From positions 22,391 through 86,390 of the forward strand of contig NZ_SMFL01000021.1 of assembly GCF_004349265.1 (NCBI RefSeq): DNA of 64,000 nucleotides, given 5' to 3'. The DNA is from Dyadobacter psychrotolerans (GTDB lineage Bacteria > Bacteroidota > Bacteroidia > Cytophagales > Spirosomataceae). Below the pieces are notes generated by a model. The model was not told the DNA's origin. It searched no databases and worked only from the letters and a program-made list of their open reading frames with translations. Every line of letters starts with the position of its first letter. Positions within the stretch are counted from its first letter, which is position 1. Position numbers and translations under genes: made by a program. This document shows, piece by piece, positions 16,608 to 25,728 of this stretch.

Positions 16608-18683
16608 TTATTTCACCCTGAGCAGTTTGGCATTCACCGCTACAACAATGGTAGATGCGCTCATTAATACTGCCCCCATGGCCGGACTGAGCATAAACGT
16701 AGGATAAAGAACACCTGCTGCCAACGGAATTGCGATGACATTATAACCAACCGCCCAAGCTAAATTTTGTACCATTTTCCGGTAAGTAGCCCTTCCGAAG
16801 GTGATCATTTGCACAACGTCCATCGGATCACTATTAACCAGTATAATATCAGCGGTCTCAGCTGCAACATCTGTTCCTGAACCAATAGCAATACCCACAT
16901 CGGCCTGTGCCAAGGCCGGCGCATCGTTTACACCATCTCCGGTCATGGCAACAATTTCTCCTTTGTCCTGAAATTCCTTGACCTTGTCCTGCTTCTGATG
17001 CGGAAGAACATTAGCCAGATAGCCATCCATACCTAGTCTTTTGCTCACAGCTTCGGCAACCTTTTCATTGTCCCCGGTCAGCAGGAAGGTTTTAATGTTC
17101 ATCTTTTTTAATGCGTCGATTGCGCCTGATGCACTTTCCCTTATAGAATCAGCAAAAGTGATTATTCCAACCAGCTTTCCGTCAACGAGTATAAAGTTTA
17201 CTGTATCGGTATTCTGATCAACCTGATCAGGGATGGCAGGTATTGGTTTGTTTTCCTGATTAAAGTAATTGGGTCCGGCCGCAACTATTTTTTTTCCGTT
17301 CACAGTTCCTGACACACCGATACCAGGCATGTAATTGAAATCGGAAGATGTCCATAGTTCTAACCCTTTTTCTTTCAGTTTCCGGATAACACCATGCGCG
17401 ATATGGTGTTCAGAGTTTTGCTGAACCGCGGCTGCATATTGCAGGATCTGATCCGCTGAAAACTGCTGATCCTCAATAATGATCTGCTGGATTTCATGGG
17501 AGCCTTTGGTAAGAGTACCAGTTTTATCGAAGATGATTGTCGTCAGTTTACGTGCATTCTCAAAAGCTGTCCGGTTACGGATCAAAAGGCCATGCGTTGC
17601 CGAAAGTGTTGTTGAAATGGCGATGACGAGTGGAATCGCTACACCAAGGGCGTGGGGGCAAGAAGTTACCATCACTGTTACCATTCTTTCCAAAGCAAAA
17701 GACAAGCTCTGCCCGCTGGAAAACCAGACAATAAAAGTAACGACTCCGACCGTGATGGAAACCAGTGTCAGCCATTTGGCAACCTTATCAGCCAGATTCT
17801 GTGTATTGGATTTGGCACTCTGTGCCGATTTAACCATACCAATCACCTTTTGCAGATAAGTGTCATCTCCTGCGCCGGTAACATGTATTTTCAATACCCC
17901 ATCGCTGTTAATGGCACCTCCAATTACTTTGTCATCTTTCTTTTTCTGCACCGGGACACTTTCCCCGGTCAGCATACTTTCATTTACATAGGAGCTACCT
18001 TCCAGGATTACCCCATCAGCAGGTATCTTTTCGCCGGGTTTTACAAGCAATGTGTCACCGGAGCGAAGATCCTTTAAAGCAATATCAGTTACATGGTTAT
18101 CCCTTTCCACATGCACCACGGATGGAAGTAATTCTACCAGTGATTCCAGTGCCCTCGATGCGGCCATCTGGGATTTCATTTCCAGCCAGTGGCCGACCAG
18201 CATGATATCGATCAGGGTAGCCAGCTCCCAGAAGAAGTCCATCCCTTCCAGCCCAAATACAACTGCGACACTATATACATAGGCAGTCGTAATGGCAACT
18301 GCCACCAGCGTCATCATGCCCAGGTTCTTATTTTTGACTTCACTGACAAGGCCTGTCAGAAAAGGCCAGCCACCATAAAAATAAATGATGGTGCTTAGGA
18401 TCAGGAGCACATATTTGTCCCCGGAAAATGCAATGTCAAATCCGGCCATCTGCTGGATCATATGCGAGAGCAGCAATACAGGAATCGTCAGTACCAGGCA
18501 TATCCAAAATCGTTTTAGAAAATCCTCTGTATGATGCCCCGCATGTTTGTCGTGGCCATGGTGCTCATCCATTTGCTTCGTTGGATGATGATCTTCAGGC
18601 ATTGGAACCTCTTTTGGCATGTGATGGTGCCCGTGGTGATTTTCCATTTTTTTTTGTTTATGTGGAAAGGGCAAGCCTTTCAT
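16608..18683 (-). CDS. copB: CopB-type copper-translocating P1B ATPase
   Basis: The protein has 691 residues. The N-terminus is His-rich (HHGHHHMPKEVPMPEDHH) with no HMA domain. Key motifs are TGESVPV, the ion-channel motif TSCPHALG (CPH, the CopB/P1B-3 type), DKTGTLT for phosphorylation, and TGDGVNDAPALAQADVG. It would export copper across the inner membrane. An internal ATG at 18647 (MENHHGHH) is an equally good start; 18683 lies 3 bases after the upstream multicopper oxidase stop. Confidence 0.92.
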   Translation of the reverse strand: MKGLPFPHKQKKMENHHGHHHMPKEVPMPEDHHPTKQMDEHHGHDKHAGHHTEDFLKRFWICLVLTIPVLLLSHMIQQMAGFDIAFSGDKYVLLILSTIIYFYGGWPFLTGLVSEVKNKNLGMMTLVAVAITTAYVYSVAVVFGLEGMDFFWELATLIDIMLVGHWLEMKSQMAASRALESLVELLPSVVHVERDNHVTDIALKDLRSGDTLLVKPGEKIPADGVILEGSSYVNESMLTGESVPVQKKKDDKVIGGAINSDGVLKIHVTGAGDDTYLQKVIGMVKSAQSAKSNTQNLADKVAKWLTLVSITVGVVTFIVWFSSGQSLSFALERMVTVMVTSCPHALGVAIPLVIAISTTLSATHGLLIRNRTAFENARKLTTIIFDKTGTLTKGSHEIQQIIIEDQQFSADQILQYAAAVQQNSEHHIAHGVIRKLKEKGLELWTSSDFNYMPGIGVSGTVNGKKIVAAGPNYFNQENKPIPAIPDQVDQNTDTVNFILVDGKLVGIITFADSIRESASGAIDALKKMNIKTFLLTGDNEKVAEAVSKRLGMDGYLANVLPHQKQDKVKEFQDKGEIVAMTGDGVNDAPALAQADVGIAIGSGTDVAAETADIILVNSDPMDVVQMITFGRATYRKMVQNLAWAVGYNVIAIPLAAGVLYPTFMLSPAMGAVLMSASTIVVAVNAKLLRVK

Positions 18684-18686
18684 TGA

Positions 18687-20987
18687 TCAATAATTCAAAG
18701 TCAATCCTACACCAAATCCCATATCACTATCATAATGGGCGGTAACACCCGCATACCTGGTAAAAATATATTTGATCGCCGCCATGTACTCTTTATCGGT
18801 GTTGACCATCAGGTTCATACGCAAACGTTTGGAAACGGGTATGTCCATCCTTTCTAACTGAAACCTGACAATACCATCCGTAAAGATTTCAGCCTGTGCA
18901 GAAACCAGCATGGGTAGCGTATAATTGACACCCGCACTCAGTATCGAGCGTTTGTCTTTCGTATTCCGCTGCCCAAACAGATTGGTTTCAACTTCATCCA
19001 TGCCCATTTTTCTGTACCGCCAGTCAAATCCTATAAAAGGCATAAGCCACTGCATTTTGCCAATGTAACGTCCTACATGCGTTTCCACTTCGTAGCCATG
19101 GTGGTCGTTATAACCCAGCCGCCATTCACTGCCGATACTCCATCGGGTATTTTGCAGCATGGCTTCGCCATCATTTCCATTTGTGGCAATATCGTTTTCC
19201 GCCATAAAGTGAAATTCCCTGTCGTCGGCAAAAAGTTTGCGCTGTGCAAGTTTAGGGTTTGGTATTTCAGGGTTTGCAGGTGAGTTCTGATAAGAGAAAA
19301 CCCTTCCCATACCACTCATCATGTGATAAAGAATATGACAGTGAAAAAACCAATCCCCGCTTTCAGTTGCTGCAAATTCGAGGGTATCAGTTTCCATAGG
19401 CATAATGTCAATGATATTTTTCATCGGAGCATTTTCACCCTGACCATTGAGAACCCTGAAATCGTGCCCATGAAGGTGCATCGGATGGCGCATCATGGAA
19501 TTATTGTAAATCACCATACGGACATTTTCACCTTTTTTAATCAGGATCTTATCACTTTCAGAAACTACCTTATTGTCCATACTCCACACGTAACGGTTCA
19601 TGTTTCCCGTCAGTACAAACCGCAGTTCTTTCACAGGTGCATCTTTTGGAAGCGATGTATTGAGAGGTGATTTGAGCATGGCATAATTCAGGGTTGTAAT
19701 CGAAGAAAGGGCGTTGCTGTTATACATGTTATGATCGGCATGTCCGCTTTCCATTGGCTTCTTACTATCATCCATTTTCATACCCTTCATCTCAGCCGGT
19801 TTACCAGCCTCTTTCATTTTCTTTCCTTTCACCGGGCCTGTAATTTCCGGATACATGACCAGGTTCATATCCATCTGGTTCAGGCTCATGTTCATGCCCA
19901 TATCATCCAGATCACCATTCATTTTCATCATGCCGTTCATCATTTTCATGCCCTCAAAATATTTGAGTTTGGGCAGTGGGGATGTAAGCTGTTTGATTCC
20001 TTCACCCAAATACAGGGAAGCAGATCTGGTGCGGTCTTCCGAGGTTACAAGAAACTCGTAGGCGATTGGTTTGGCCCCCGGATTTACCTGTGGAATAGTA
20101 ACAATCACATCATAAGTTTCCGAAACGGCAATAATCAACCTGTCTACTTCGACTGGGTCCACATCATTGCCGTCATTGGCAACTACTGTCATTTTCCCTC
20201 CGGCGTAAGTAAGCCAGAAGTAAGTGGATGCGCCTCCGTTCGAAATTCTCAAACGCACTTTCTCACCGGGCTTGAACTGTGAAAGCTGGCTCTGATTTTT
20301 GCCATTGATCAGGAATTTCTCGTAGTAGACGTCGCTGACATCCATTGCATTCATTCGTTTGAACTCATTGGCTACCTTGGTTTTAAAGTAACCCTGTTTA
20401 ATGGCCTCTGAATAACTTTGTGTCGTGCCCTTTTTGATCGAAAACCAATCACTGGCATTGTGCAGCATCCGGTGCACATTTTTAGGGTTCAAGTCTGTCC
20501 ATTCACTCAATACGATAGGAACTGTCGGGATAACCGTCTCTTTTTTCTTGTTCAGGATCATAGAACCATACATGCCGATCTGCTCCTGCAATCCGGTATG
20601 GCTATGATACCAGTGCGTCCCGTTTTGAATAATGGCAAACCGGTACAAATGTGTAGTATGCGGTTTAATAGGCATTTGCGTTAGATTGGGAACCCCGTCA
20701 TATTTGTTTGGCAGGAACAGTCCATGCCAGTGCAATGAGGTTTCCTCATTAAGCTCATTATGGACATAAATCTCAGCCGTGTCACCTTCTGTAAAGGTCA
20801 GCGTAGGCATAGGGATTTGTCCGTTTACCGCGATCGCTCTTTTTAGTTTGCCCGTAAAGTTTACAGTCGTATCCTTTACGTATAGATCATACCGGACTAT
20901 CTTCTGTGCAAATGCTATTTCAGAAAATAGAAGAAAAATAATACCAGGGAAAATAGCCTTTATGCCAGCAGTTTTACCAAAATACAT
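18687..20987 (-). CDS. Multicopper oxidase (CopA/PcoA-like) with fused C-terminal CopB-like barrel
   Basis: The protein has 766 residues. A signal peptide is followed by cupredoxin domains with the copper motifs HWHG, HYHSH-type WYHSHTG, HPMHLHGHDF and HCHILYHMMSGM. A Met/His-rich segment lies around residues 345-415. After about residue 580 a beta-rich domain of about 180 residues (WRLGYNDHHGYEVETHVGRY to VGLTLNY) resembles the outer-membrane copper protein CopB, so CopA and CopB functions appear fused. It would oxidise Cu(I) in the periplasm. It is translationally close to the ATPase (3 bases). Confidence 0.87.
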   Translation of the reverse strand: MYFGKTAGIKAIFPGIIFLLFSEIAFAQKIVRYDLYVKDTTVNFTGKLKRAIAVNGQIPMPTLTFTEGDTAEIYVHNELNEETSLHWHGLFLPNKYDGVPNLTQMPIKPHTTHLYRFAIIQNGTHWYHSHTGLQEQIGMYGSMILNKKKETVIPTVPIVLSEWTDLNPKNVHRMLHNASDWFSIKKGTTQSYSEAIKQGYFKTKVANEFKRMNAMDVSDVYYEKFLINGKNQSQLSQFKPGEKVRLRISNGGASTYFWLTYAGGKMTVVANDGNDVDPVEVDRLIIAVSETYDVIVTIPQVNPGAKPIAYEFLVTSEDRTRSASLYLGEGIKQLTSPLPKLKYFEGMKMMNGMMKMNGDLDDMGMNMSLNQMDMNLVMYPEITGPVKGKKMKEAGKPAEMKGMKMDDSKKPMESGHADHNMYNSNALSSITTLNYAMLKSPLNTSLPKDAPVKELRFVLTGNMNRYVWSMDNKVVSESDKILIKKGENVRMVIYNNSMMRHPMHLHGHDFRVLNGQGENAPMKNIIDIMPMETDTLEFAATESGDWFFHCHILYHMMSGMGRVFSYQNSPANPEIPNPKLAQRKLFADDREFHFMAENDIATNGNDGEAMLQNTRWSIGSEWRLGYNDHHGYEVETHVGRYIGKMQWLMPFIGFDWRYRKMGMDEVETNLFGQRNTKDKRSILSAGVNYTLPMLVSAQAEIFTDGIVRFQLERMDIPVSKRLRMNLMVNTDKEYMAAIKYIFTRYAGVTAHYDSDMGFGVGLTLNY

Positions 20988-21080
20988 AAGATGTTTTACG
21001 TTAAATAATAGAAGAATATTCTGCCCCTACAGCTAGCTGTAAGGGCAGAATTAAAGCATGGCAAAATAGGCCTGCTTTTG

Positions 21081-21935
21081 TTACTTGATGGTTTCGGTAG
21101 TTTTGCCACAGTTTAGCATCTGTGCGCCGTAGTACGGGTTTTTGATAGCAGGTACCTGGCTCAGCCAGTTGGCTCCTTTACCCTCCTTGGCCATAGGGCA
21201 ATGCTGGTAATAAACTGCCTCAGATGGCTTTCCAGATTTTATGAGTTTATACATATTATCTGAAAGCGAAGAAAAATGATCTCTCTGGTGGCCTACGTCC
21301 TTGGTTTCAGAAATATGGTCTGCATCAAAATCAAGGTCTTTCATTACTTTCATCCAGACCATATGCTGCTCAGAAGCAAGCTGATCCATTTTGACCGCTT
21401 TGATTGCTTTTACAAGATTCGTAGCATTTGTTGATGCTGTATTGCCGTCAGAACTTACCAATGCATCTTTAACGGCATAATAGGCATCCAAAACAGGTTT
21501 TAACGGATCTGTATCAGCGGCAGCGTTTTTCTGTGTGTCCGCCATAGCACCATGCTGATGTTCTGTCATTTTCTTCTCTGCAACGGCCTGCTTTTTAACG
21601 GCACGTTCATACTTGCAGCAGTCCGCAAGCTTTGCATAAGCATCGTCAGGAGCCAAGAACCTGTCATTGTCATAACCCGCCAAAGCTACTTTTTTAAGAA
21701 CTGCATCAATCGAGGTTTTCTTACTGTCGTAGGTGACCAGAGCCATTTTTGAATCCTTGTCCCAGCTAGCCTTTGATGTGTTTTTTTCAAATGCTGCTGT
21801 TTCAATCCCTTCTTTACATAGGGCACATGATCCGGCAATTTTTACATTTTCGGTAGATACATTTTTGATTTCTGCATTAGACAGAAATGGGGATAGCAAC
21901 AACACTATTGCCATCAATATTTTTATTGATTTCAT
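21081..21935 (-). CDS. Periplasmic HMA-like plus DUF3347 copper protein
   Basis: The protein has 284 residues. A signal peptide (LLSPFLSNAE) leads to an HMA-like domain with GSCALCKEGIE. A linker with EHQHGAM is followed by a DUF3347 domain ending in YYQHCPMA, GANWLSQ and NPYYGAQMLNCG. DUF3347 occurs alone and as the tail of CusB-like adaptors, where it handles copper. It is upstream of the multicopper oxidase on the same strand and separated by 93 bases. Confidence 0.82.
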   Translation of the reverse strand: MKSIKILMAIVLLLSPFLSNAEIKNVSTENVKIAGSCALCKEGIETAAFEKNTSKASWDKDSKMALVTYDSKKTSIDAVLKKVALAGYDNDRFLAPDDAYAKLADCCKYERAVKKQAVAEKKMTEHQHGAMADTQKNAAADTDPLKPVLDAYYAVKDALVSSDGNTASTNATNLVKAIKAVKMDQLASEQHMVWMKVMKDLDFDADHISETKDVGHQRDHFSSLSDNMYKLIKSGKPSEAVYYQHCPMAKEGKGANWLSQVPAIKNPYYGAQMLNCGKTTETIK

Positions 21936-22021
21936 ATGAAAAGACCTAAACTGTTAATAATAAACTGATTAATCAAAAGCAAGGGTGCTTTCGAAAAGAC
22001 GCACTTGTGGCGTCGGACAAT

Positions 22022-22420
22022 TTAACAGCTTATGTTTGGGGGCATCCAAAGAGAGAGGTATACCGGTTTGGGAGTAGATTCTTTGAAGAGCCAGAAATTA
22101 GCCTGGGAAATAACAAAAACATTTTTGCTAATCAGTGCGACTTGATGTGTTTTTAATGCAAATACCGAAGACCCGTGGGTACAACTGCATCCCGAGCCGT
22201 CACAAGTGTGGCCACACATTTTCTTCTTACTGCCTGATTTTTGATGGTCAGAGGCATTACAATAAGCTGTTTTATTACCAGTATGCTTTATTTCAGTTTT
22301 AGAGATCTTATGCTTGCTGCCACACGCATAACTATTACTTACCGACAGCGCCAGTAAGTGAGTCATTATCAGTAACATCAAAACAAAACCTTTCATACAG
22401 AAATATACGGTTTTTAACAT
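22022..22420 (-). CDS. Small exported Cys/His-rich protein of the copper module
   Basis: The protein has about 132 residues. A hydrophobic leader (MKGFVLMLLIMTHLLALSV) precedes SYACGSKHK. The middle is rich in Cys and His (CNASDHQ, MCGHTCDGSGCSCTHG) and the tail reads LSLWMPPNISC. I know no named family, but proteins of this design with a terminal W-x-P-P motif precede copper efflux genes in Bacteroidota. A metal-sensing or chaperone role is inference. The start is uncertain (22459, 22420 or 22396). Confidence 0.6.
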   Translation of the reverse strand: MLKTVYFCMKGFVLMLLIMTHLLALSVSNSYACGSKHKISKTEIKHTGNKTAYCNASDHQKSGSKKKMCGHTCDGSGCSCTHGSSVFALKTHQVALISKNVFVISQANFWLFKESTPKPVYLSLWMPPNISC

Positions 22421-22572
22421 TACAAAGATTACAGTTCCTTTGCCAATATTTTTACACAATTGCAGAAATACCTTACATAATTATGGTATTCGCTTCTCCT
22501 GAGGGGTAAAAAGTTAACGCTGTTGCTTTTTTGTTAGTCATATCATTCCATTAAAATTATTATACCAAAGTT

Positions 22573-23664
22573 ATGCTGTTACCGAAATTAGGATTGATCA
22601 TGGGTGTTCTGGTGATATGGATGCATCAAATGGATATCAGACCATTTAATGCTGCAGTAAATGAACAAAACATAGGCGTGGGAAGTCAACCAGAAATAGC
22701 CGTCGATGCCGATGGGGTTATCCGTATCGTTTATGGCATCAAAAATGGAAAAGAAAGGGATTTATATTATGTGGCATCGAATGATGAAGGTAAATCATAC
22801 TCCAAGCCATTTTTAATCGGAAATTTTTCACAAATGGGTTTGGGGATGGGACGGGGACCACAGCTGACTGCGACAAGGGATTACACTGTCGTAACTGTTG
22901 GCGACCATAATGGAAACCTGTTTGCAGTAAATCTTTCCAAGAAAACAAATCAGTGGTCAGCACCGGTTAAAGTAAATGATGCTGATACAACAGCCAAAGA
23001 AGCGCTTTCAGGTCTGGGTGCTGGTAAAGATAATTTTGTTTATACCGCCTGGCTGGATTCGCGTCTTGGAAATAATAACTTATACGGTGCCCTTTCTACT
23101 GACGGAGGTCTAACATGGGGTAAAAATCAATTAATTTACAAAGGCACGCAAAACGGTATTTGTGACTGCTGCAAGCCATCCGTTTATATCAATCAAATAG
23201 GCCATATTTTTGTCATGTTCAGAAACAAACTGGATGGTGCTCGTAATATGTATCTGATTTCTTCGACAGACAAAGGAGAACATTTTGGGAAAGCTCAAAA
23301 ACAAGGGATCGGAGATTATATGATCAATGCCTGTCCAATGGACGGCGGAGATTTGACTGTTAATTCAAATGGTGAGGCTTCTACTGTTTGGCGTCGTCAG
23401 ATGGAAGTTTATCTTGCGCAGCCCAGTAAACCTGAAATGAAATTAGGTACTGGCCGCACCCCTGTTATATTGCAAACTACAAAAGGTAATGCAATAGCAT
23501 GGCAGCAGGAAAATGTGGTCCAATTCCGAAGCCCTGATGGTTTAAAGACGATTTCCCTAGGTAATGGCCAATATCCCAAACTCGCGTTGGCGAAAGATCA
23601 AAAAACAGCTATTTGTACTTTTGAACGTGATGGGAAAATAATAGTAACATCCATAATTTTGTAA
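22573..23664 (+). CDS. Asp-box (BNR) beta-propeller protein with a Cys-rich insert
   Basis: The protein has 363 residues. An N-terminal hydrophobic leader precedes sialidase-like Asp-box repeats (SNDEGKSYSKP, STDGGLTWGKN, STDKGEHFGKA), so a beta-propeller is likely. GICDCCKPSVYI (about residue 196) and NACPMDGGD are Cys motifs not needed for the fold and may bind metal. No sialidase catalytic set is evident. It is transcribed divergently from the copper module and may act with it in the periplasm. Confidence 0.7.
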   Translation: MLLPKLGLIMGVLVIWMHQMDIRPFNAAVNEQNIGVGSQPEIAVDADGVIRIVYGIKNGKERDLYYVASNDEGKSYSKPFLIGNFSQMGLGMGRGPQLTATRDYTVVTVGDHNGNLFAVNLSKKTNQWSAPVKVNDADTTAKEALSGLGAGKDNFVYTAWLDSRLGNNNLYGALSTDGGLTWGKNQLIYKGTQNGICDCCKPSVYINQIGHIFVMFRNKLDGARNMYLISSTDKGEHFGKAQKQGIGDYMINACPMDGGDLTVNSNGEASTVWRRQMEVYLAQPSKPEMKLGTGRTPVILQTTKGNAIAWQQENVVQFRSPDGLKTISLGNGQYPKLALAKDQKTAICTFERDGKIIVTSIIL

Positions 23665-23969
23665 AGATGCTGTGCTATCACCAATAACAGGTAATCGGAC
23701 TCACAATTTTGCCGTGACATGGACGGCCAGTCCGCTACTGTACAATCTTTTAATTTAACCTAAATAGCTAGCAAATGTTCAAAATAACGTTTTCTTTACA
23801 AATGGGCCGCAGTCGCGAACGAGGAAAACATACGCCAAGAAACCGCAGACGGCCGCTAAGTTATTAGTTTTAGATTTATAAAGTCAACATTTAACATCTG
23901 AGTTTTACGGTCAATCTTTTATTATCTGCAGTTGGGATCATTTTTTTTTAATCTTCGATATTTAAGTAT
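23665..23969. other. Intergenic region ahead of the mercury module
   Basis: No coding frame is convincing here. CGGACT and AGTCCG form a distant dyad around 23698-23735, without a T run. The functional elements I see are the operator and promoter just downstream. Confidence 0.4.
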
Positions 23970-24009
23970 AACATTATTTAAGCAAATACTTAAATAATGT
24001 TTATATTTG
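23970..24009 (+). promoter_or_regulatory. ArsR-family operator overlapping a TATATTTG promoter
   Basis: A perfect 13-bp inverted repeat, AACATTATTTAAG (23970-23982) and CTTAAATAATGTT (23989-24001), has a 6-base spacer. It runs directly into the -7 box TATATTTG at 24002-24009. The regulator gene starts at 24029. A bound repressor would cover the spacer between -33 and -7, fitting autorepression relieved by metal. Confidence 0.78.
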
Positions 24010-24028
24010 TCTAAAATCATAGGCAGAT

Positions 24029-24415
24029 ATGGAAAAAGAGTTAGATCAAGTCAGTAGCTGTATCCGTTTGTTCGCTGATCAGGTGCAGATCCAGGTATGT
24101 AAGGAAATTCTAGACGAAAATGATGACGCATTTACCAGATTATCCCAGGTTTATGCACTTGCTGGAAATGATGCCCGCTTAAAAATACTTTATCTTATCC
24201 AGCAACAGAATGAGCTTTGTCCTTGCGATTTAAGCGATATTTTGCAGATGACGGTCCCGGCTGTTTCTCAGCATCTTCGTAAATTAAAGGATGCCAGTTT
24301 AGTACGTACCCGAAAATCCGGACAAACCATCTTTTATTCGATCATACCAGATCAGGCAGATGTCATCAACCAGTTATTTATACATATTCCCAATCCAGAA
24401 AGTATAGCAGTATGA
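24029..24415 (+). CDS. ArsR/SmtB-family repressor of the mercury-uptake module
   Basis: The protein has 128 residues. A winged helix-turn-helix (ARLKILYLIQQQ, CPCDLSDILQMTVPAVSQHL) carries a CPCD pair in the recognition-adjacent helix, like metal-sensing ArsR proteins. An N-terminal extension contains SSCIRLF and QVCKEI, so extra thiols are available. It would repress the operon until Hg(II) or a similar metal binds. The stop overlaps the MerTP start by 4 bases. A 32-bp palindromic operator lies upstream. Confidence 0.82.
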   Translation: MEKELDQVSSCIRLFADQVQIQVCKEILDENDDAFTRLSQVYALAGNDARLKILYLIQQQNELCPCDLSDILQMTVPAVSQHLRKLKDASLVRTRKSGQTIFYSIIPDQADVINQLFIHIPNPESIAV

Positions 24416-24999
24416 AAGCGCCCAAAGTTACTGCTAATGCCGGTATACTTACTGCATTCGCAAGTTCTGTTTGTTGTATCACACCACTACTGGCCATGTT
24501 CGCCGGGACAAGCAGCCTGGCAACAACTTTTGATTGGATTGAGCCAGCACGTCCTTATTTTATTATTGGTACTGTATTGATTTTGGGTTTTGCCTGGTAT
24601 CAGCAGTTAAAACCAGTTTCTGAAGTCTCATGTAATTGCGAACCTGAAAACAAACCATTTATGCAATCTAAAAAGTTTTTAAGCCTGGTAACCCTTGCAG
24701 CAGCATTACTCATTACTTTCCCAAGTTATTCTGGACTACTCTATCATCAGAAACAGGAAGTAAAACAACCTATTTCCAAGAAAGGGCAAACAGCCTTTAT
24801 AAAGATTAAAGGTATGACCTGTGAAGGGTGTGAGCATCATGTCACACAGGAAGTCAATAAATTGAAAGGCATACAGCAGGTTCAGGTATCGTATAAAACG
24901 GCTAGTGCAACCGTTAAGTACGACAGTACAAAGACGTCCCTTGCTGAAATTAAAAAGGCAGTCGATGCTACCGGATATAAAGTCGTTGAAACAAACTAG
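24412..24999 (+). CDS. merTP: MerTP-type mercuric transport fusion protein
   Basis: The protein has 195 residues. The N-terminal MerT-like part has membrane helices and the vicinal thiols SSVCCITPLLA in helix 1, then a loop with CNCEPEN. After a further helix comes a MerP-like HMA domain with IKGMTCEGCEHHV near residue 137. The fusion would accept Hg(II) outside and pass it inward. No merA reductase or merB is found in the transposon, which is unusual. It overlaps the regulator by 4 bases. Confidence 0.83.
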   Translation: MKAPKVTANAGILTAFASSVCCITPLLAMFAGTSSLATTFDWIEPARPYFIIGTVLILGFAWYQQLKPVSEVSCNCEPENKPFMQSKKFLSLVTLAAALLITFPSYSGLLYHQKQEVKQPISKKGQTAFIKIKGMTCEGCEHHVTQEVNKLKGIQQVQVSYKTASATVKYDSTKTSLAEIKKAVDATGYKVVETN

Positions 25000-25005
25000 A
25001 CAGTT

Positions 25006-25215
25006 ATGAATGTAATATTAGAATCTGTAATTACCTGCCCGCATTGCAGCACCGAACGTGCGGAAATAATGCCTGTTGATGCGTGTATGTACTTTTATGA
25101 GTGTACAAATTGCAAGACATTGTTAAAGCCAGCTTCTGGGGATTGCTGTGTTTTTTGCACATATGGAACCGAAAAATGTCCCCCGATCCAAATGAACAAG
25201 TCATGCTGTGCCTAG
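25006..25215 (+). CDS. GDCCVxC-domain small cysteine protein
   Basis: The protein has 69 residues with nine or more cysteines: ITCPHCSTE, YECTNCKTLLKP, the signature GDCCVFCTYG, KCPP and a terminal KSCCA. Small GDCCVxC proteins commonly follow merT-like genes and are presumed cytosolic mercury-binding factors. It follows MerTP by 6 bases. Confidence 0.82.
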   Translation: MNVILESVITCPHCSTERAEIMPVDACMYFYECTNCKTLLKPASGDCCVFCTYGTEKCPPIQMNKSCCA

Positions 25216-25233
25216 CAATATAATATCAATGAC

Positions 25234-25644
25234 ATGAAAATGATGAAAACAATTCCGGCCCTTCCTGTTCAAAATATTGAAGAGTCCGTTAAATTCTATT
25301 CTGAAAAACTAGGTTTTACAGCACCTTATTATGACGACGGCTTTGCCAAAGTAGTCCGGGACGAAATTGAAATCCATTTGTGGGCTTCTTCGGATGAAAG
25401 CTGGAAGAACAAAGGCTTATCCTTGGTAGCAGATCCAATTGGCAGTGGGGCAGAAAGCTTTCTGGCGGGCACGGCCAGTTGCCGGATTGAAGTCCAGGGC
25501 ATAGATGAGTTGTACGAAGAATATAAAAAGCAAGGTGTTATTTATGACTCTGAAACTGTTGTAGAAGACCAGCCATGGGGAGACCGGGAGTTTCCGGCAT
25601 TAGATCATCATCGCAATCTGTTGACTTTTTATGAAGAGATTTAA
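25234..25644 (+). CDS. VOC-family (bleomycin-resistance/glyoxalase-like) protein
   Basis: The protein has 136 residues with two beta-alpha-beta-beta-beta halves. It starts IPALPVQNIEESVKFYSEKL and ends with PWGDREFPALDHHRNLLTFYE, which is typical of bleomycin-resistance-like VOC proteins that bind a drug or metal complex. Its role in a mercury/arsenic cassette is not evident. It follows GDCCVxC by 18 bases, so it is probably the last gene of the mercury operon. Confidence 0.78.
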   Translation: MKMMKTIPALPVQNIEESVKFYSEKLGFTAPYYDDGFAKVVRDEIEIHLWASSDESWKNKGLSLVADPIGSGAESFLAGTASCRIEVQGIDELYEEYKKQGVIYDSETVVEDQPWGDREFPALDHHRNLLTFYEEI

Positions 25645-25653
25645 AAAAGGGAT

Positions 25654-25724
25654 AACCAATCAATGATTGGTTGAAAAAAGTATCTATCGTATTATTGCAA
25701 TGAATAAAAATAATTTTATCTTTG
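25654..25724 (+). promoter_or_regulatory. Promoter and dyad ahead of arsR
   Basis: AACCAATCA and TGATTGGTT (25654-25672) form a 9-bp dyad around one base. TTG at 25695-25697 and the -7 box TATCTTTG at 25717-25724 are 19 bases apart, the usual Bacteroidota spacing. An imperfect dyad, TATTATTGCAATGAATA, overlaps the -33 element and is a candidate operator. The ATG at 25729 is only a few bases past the -7 box, so the message may be nearly leaderless. Confidence 0.55.
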
Positions 25725-25728
25725 GCAC

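Noticed and set aside
25654..25672. AACCAATCA/TGATTGGTT dyad as a terminator of the mercury operon
   Set aside because: The loop would be only one to three bases and no T run follows on the plus strand, so I kept it as a dyad of unknown role.
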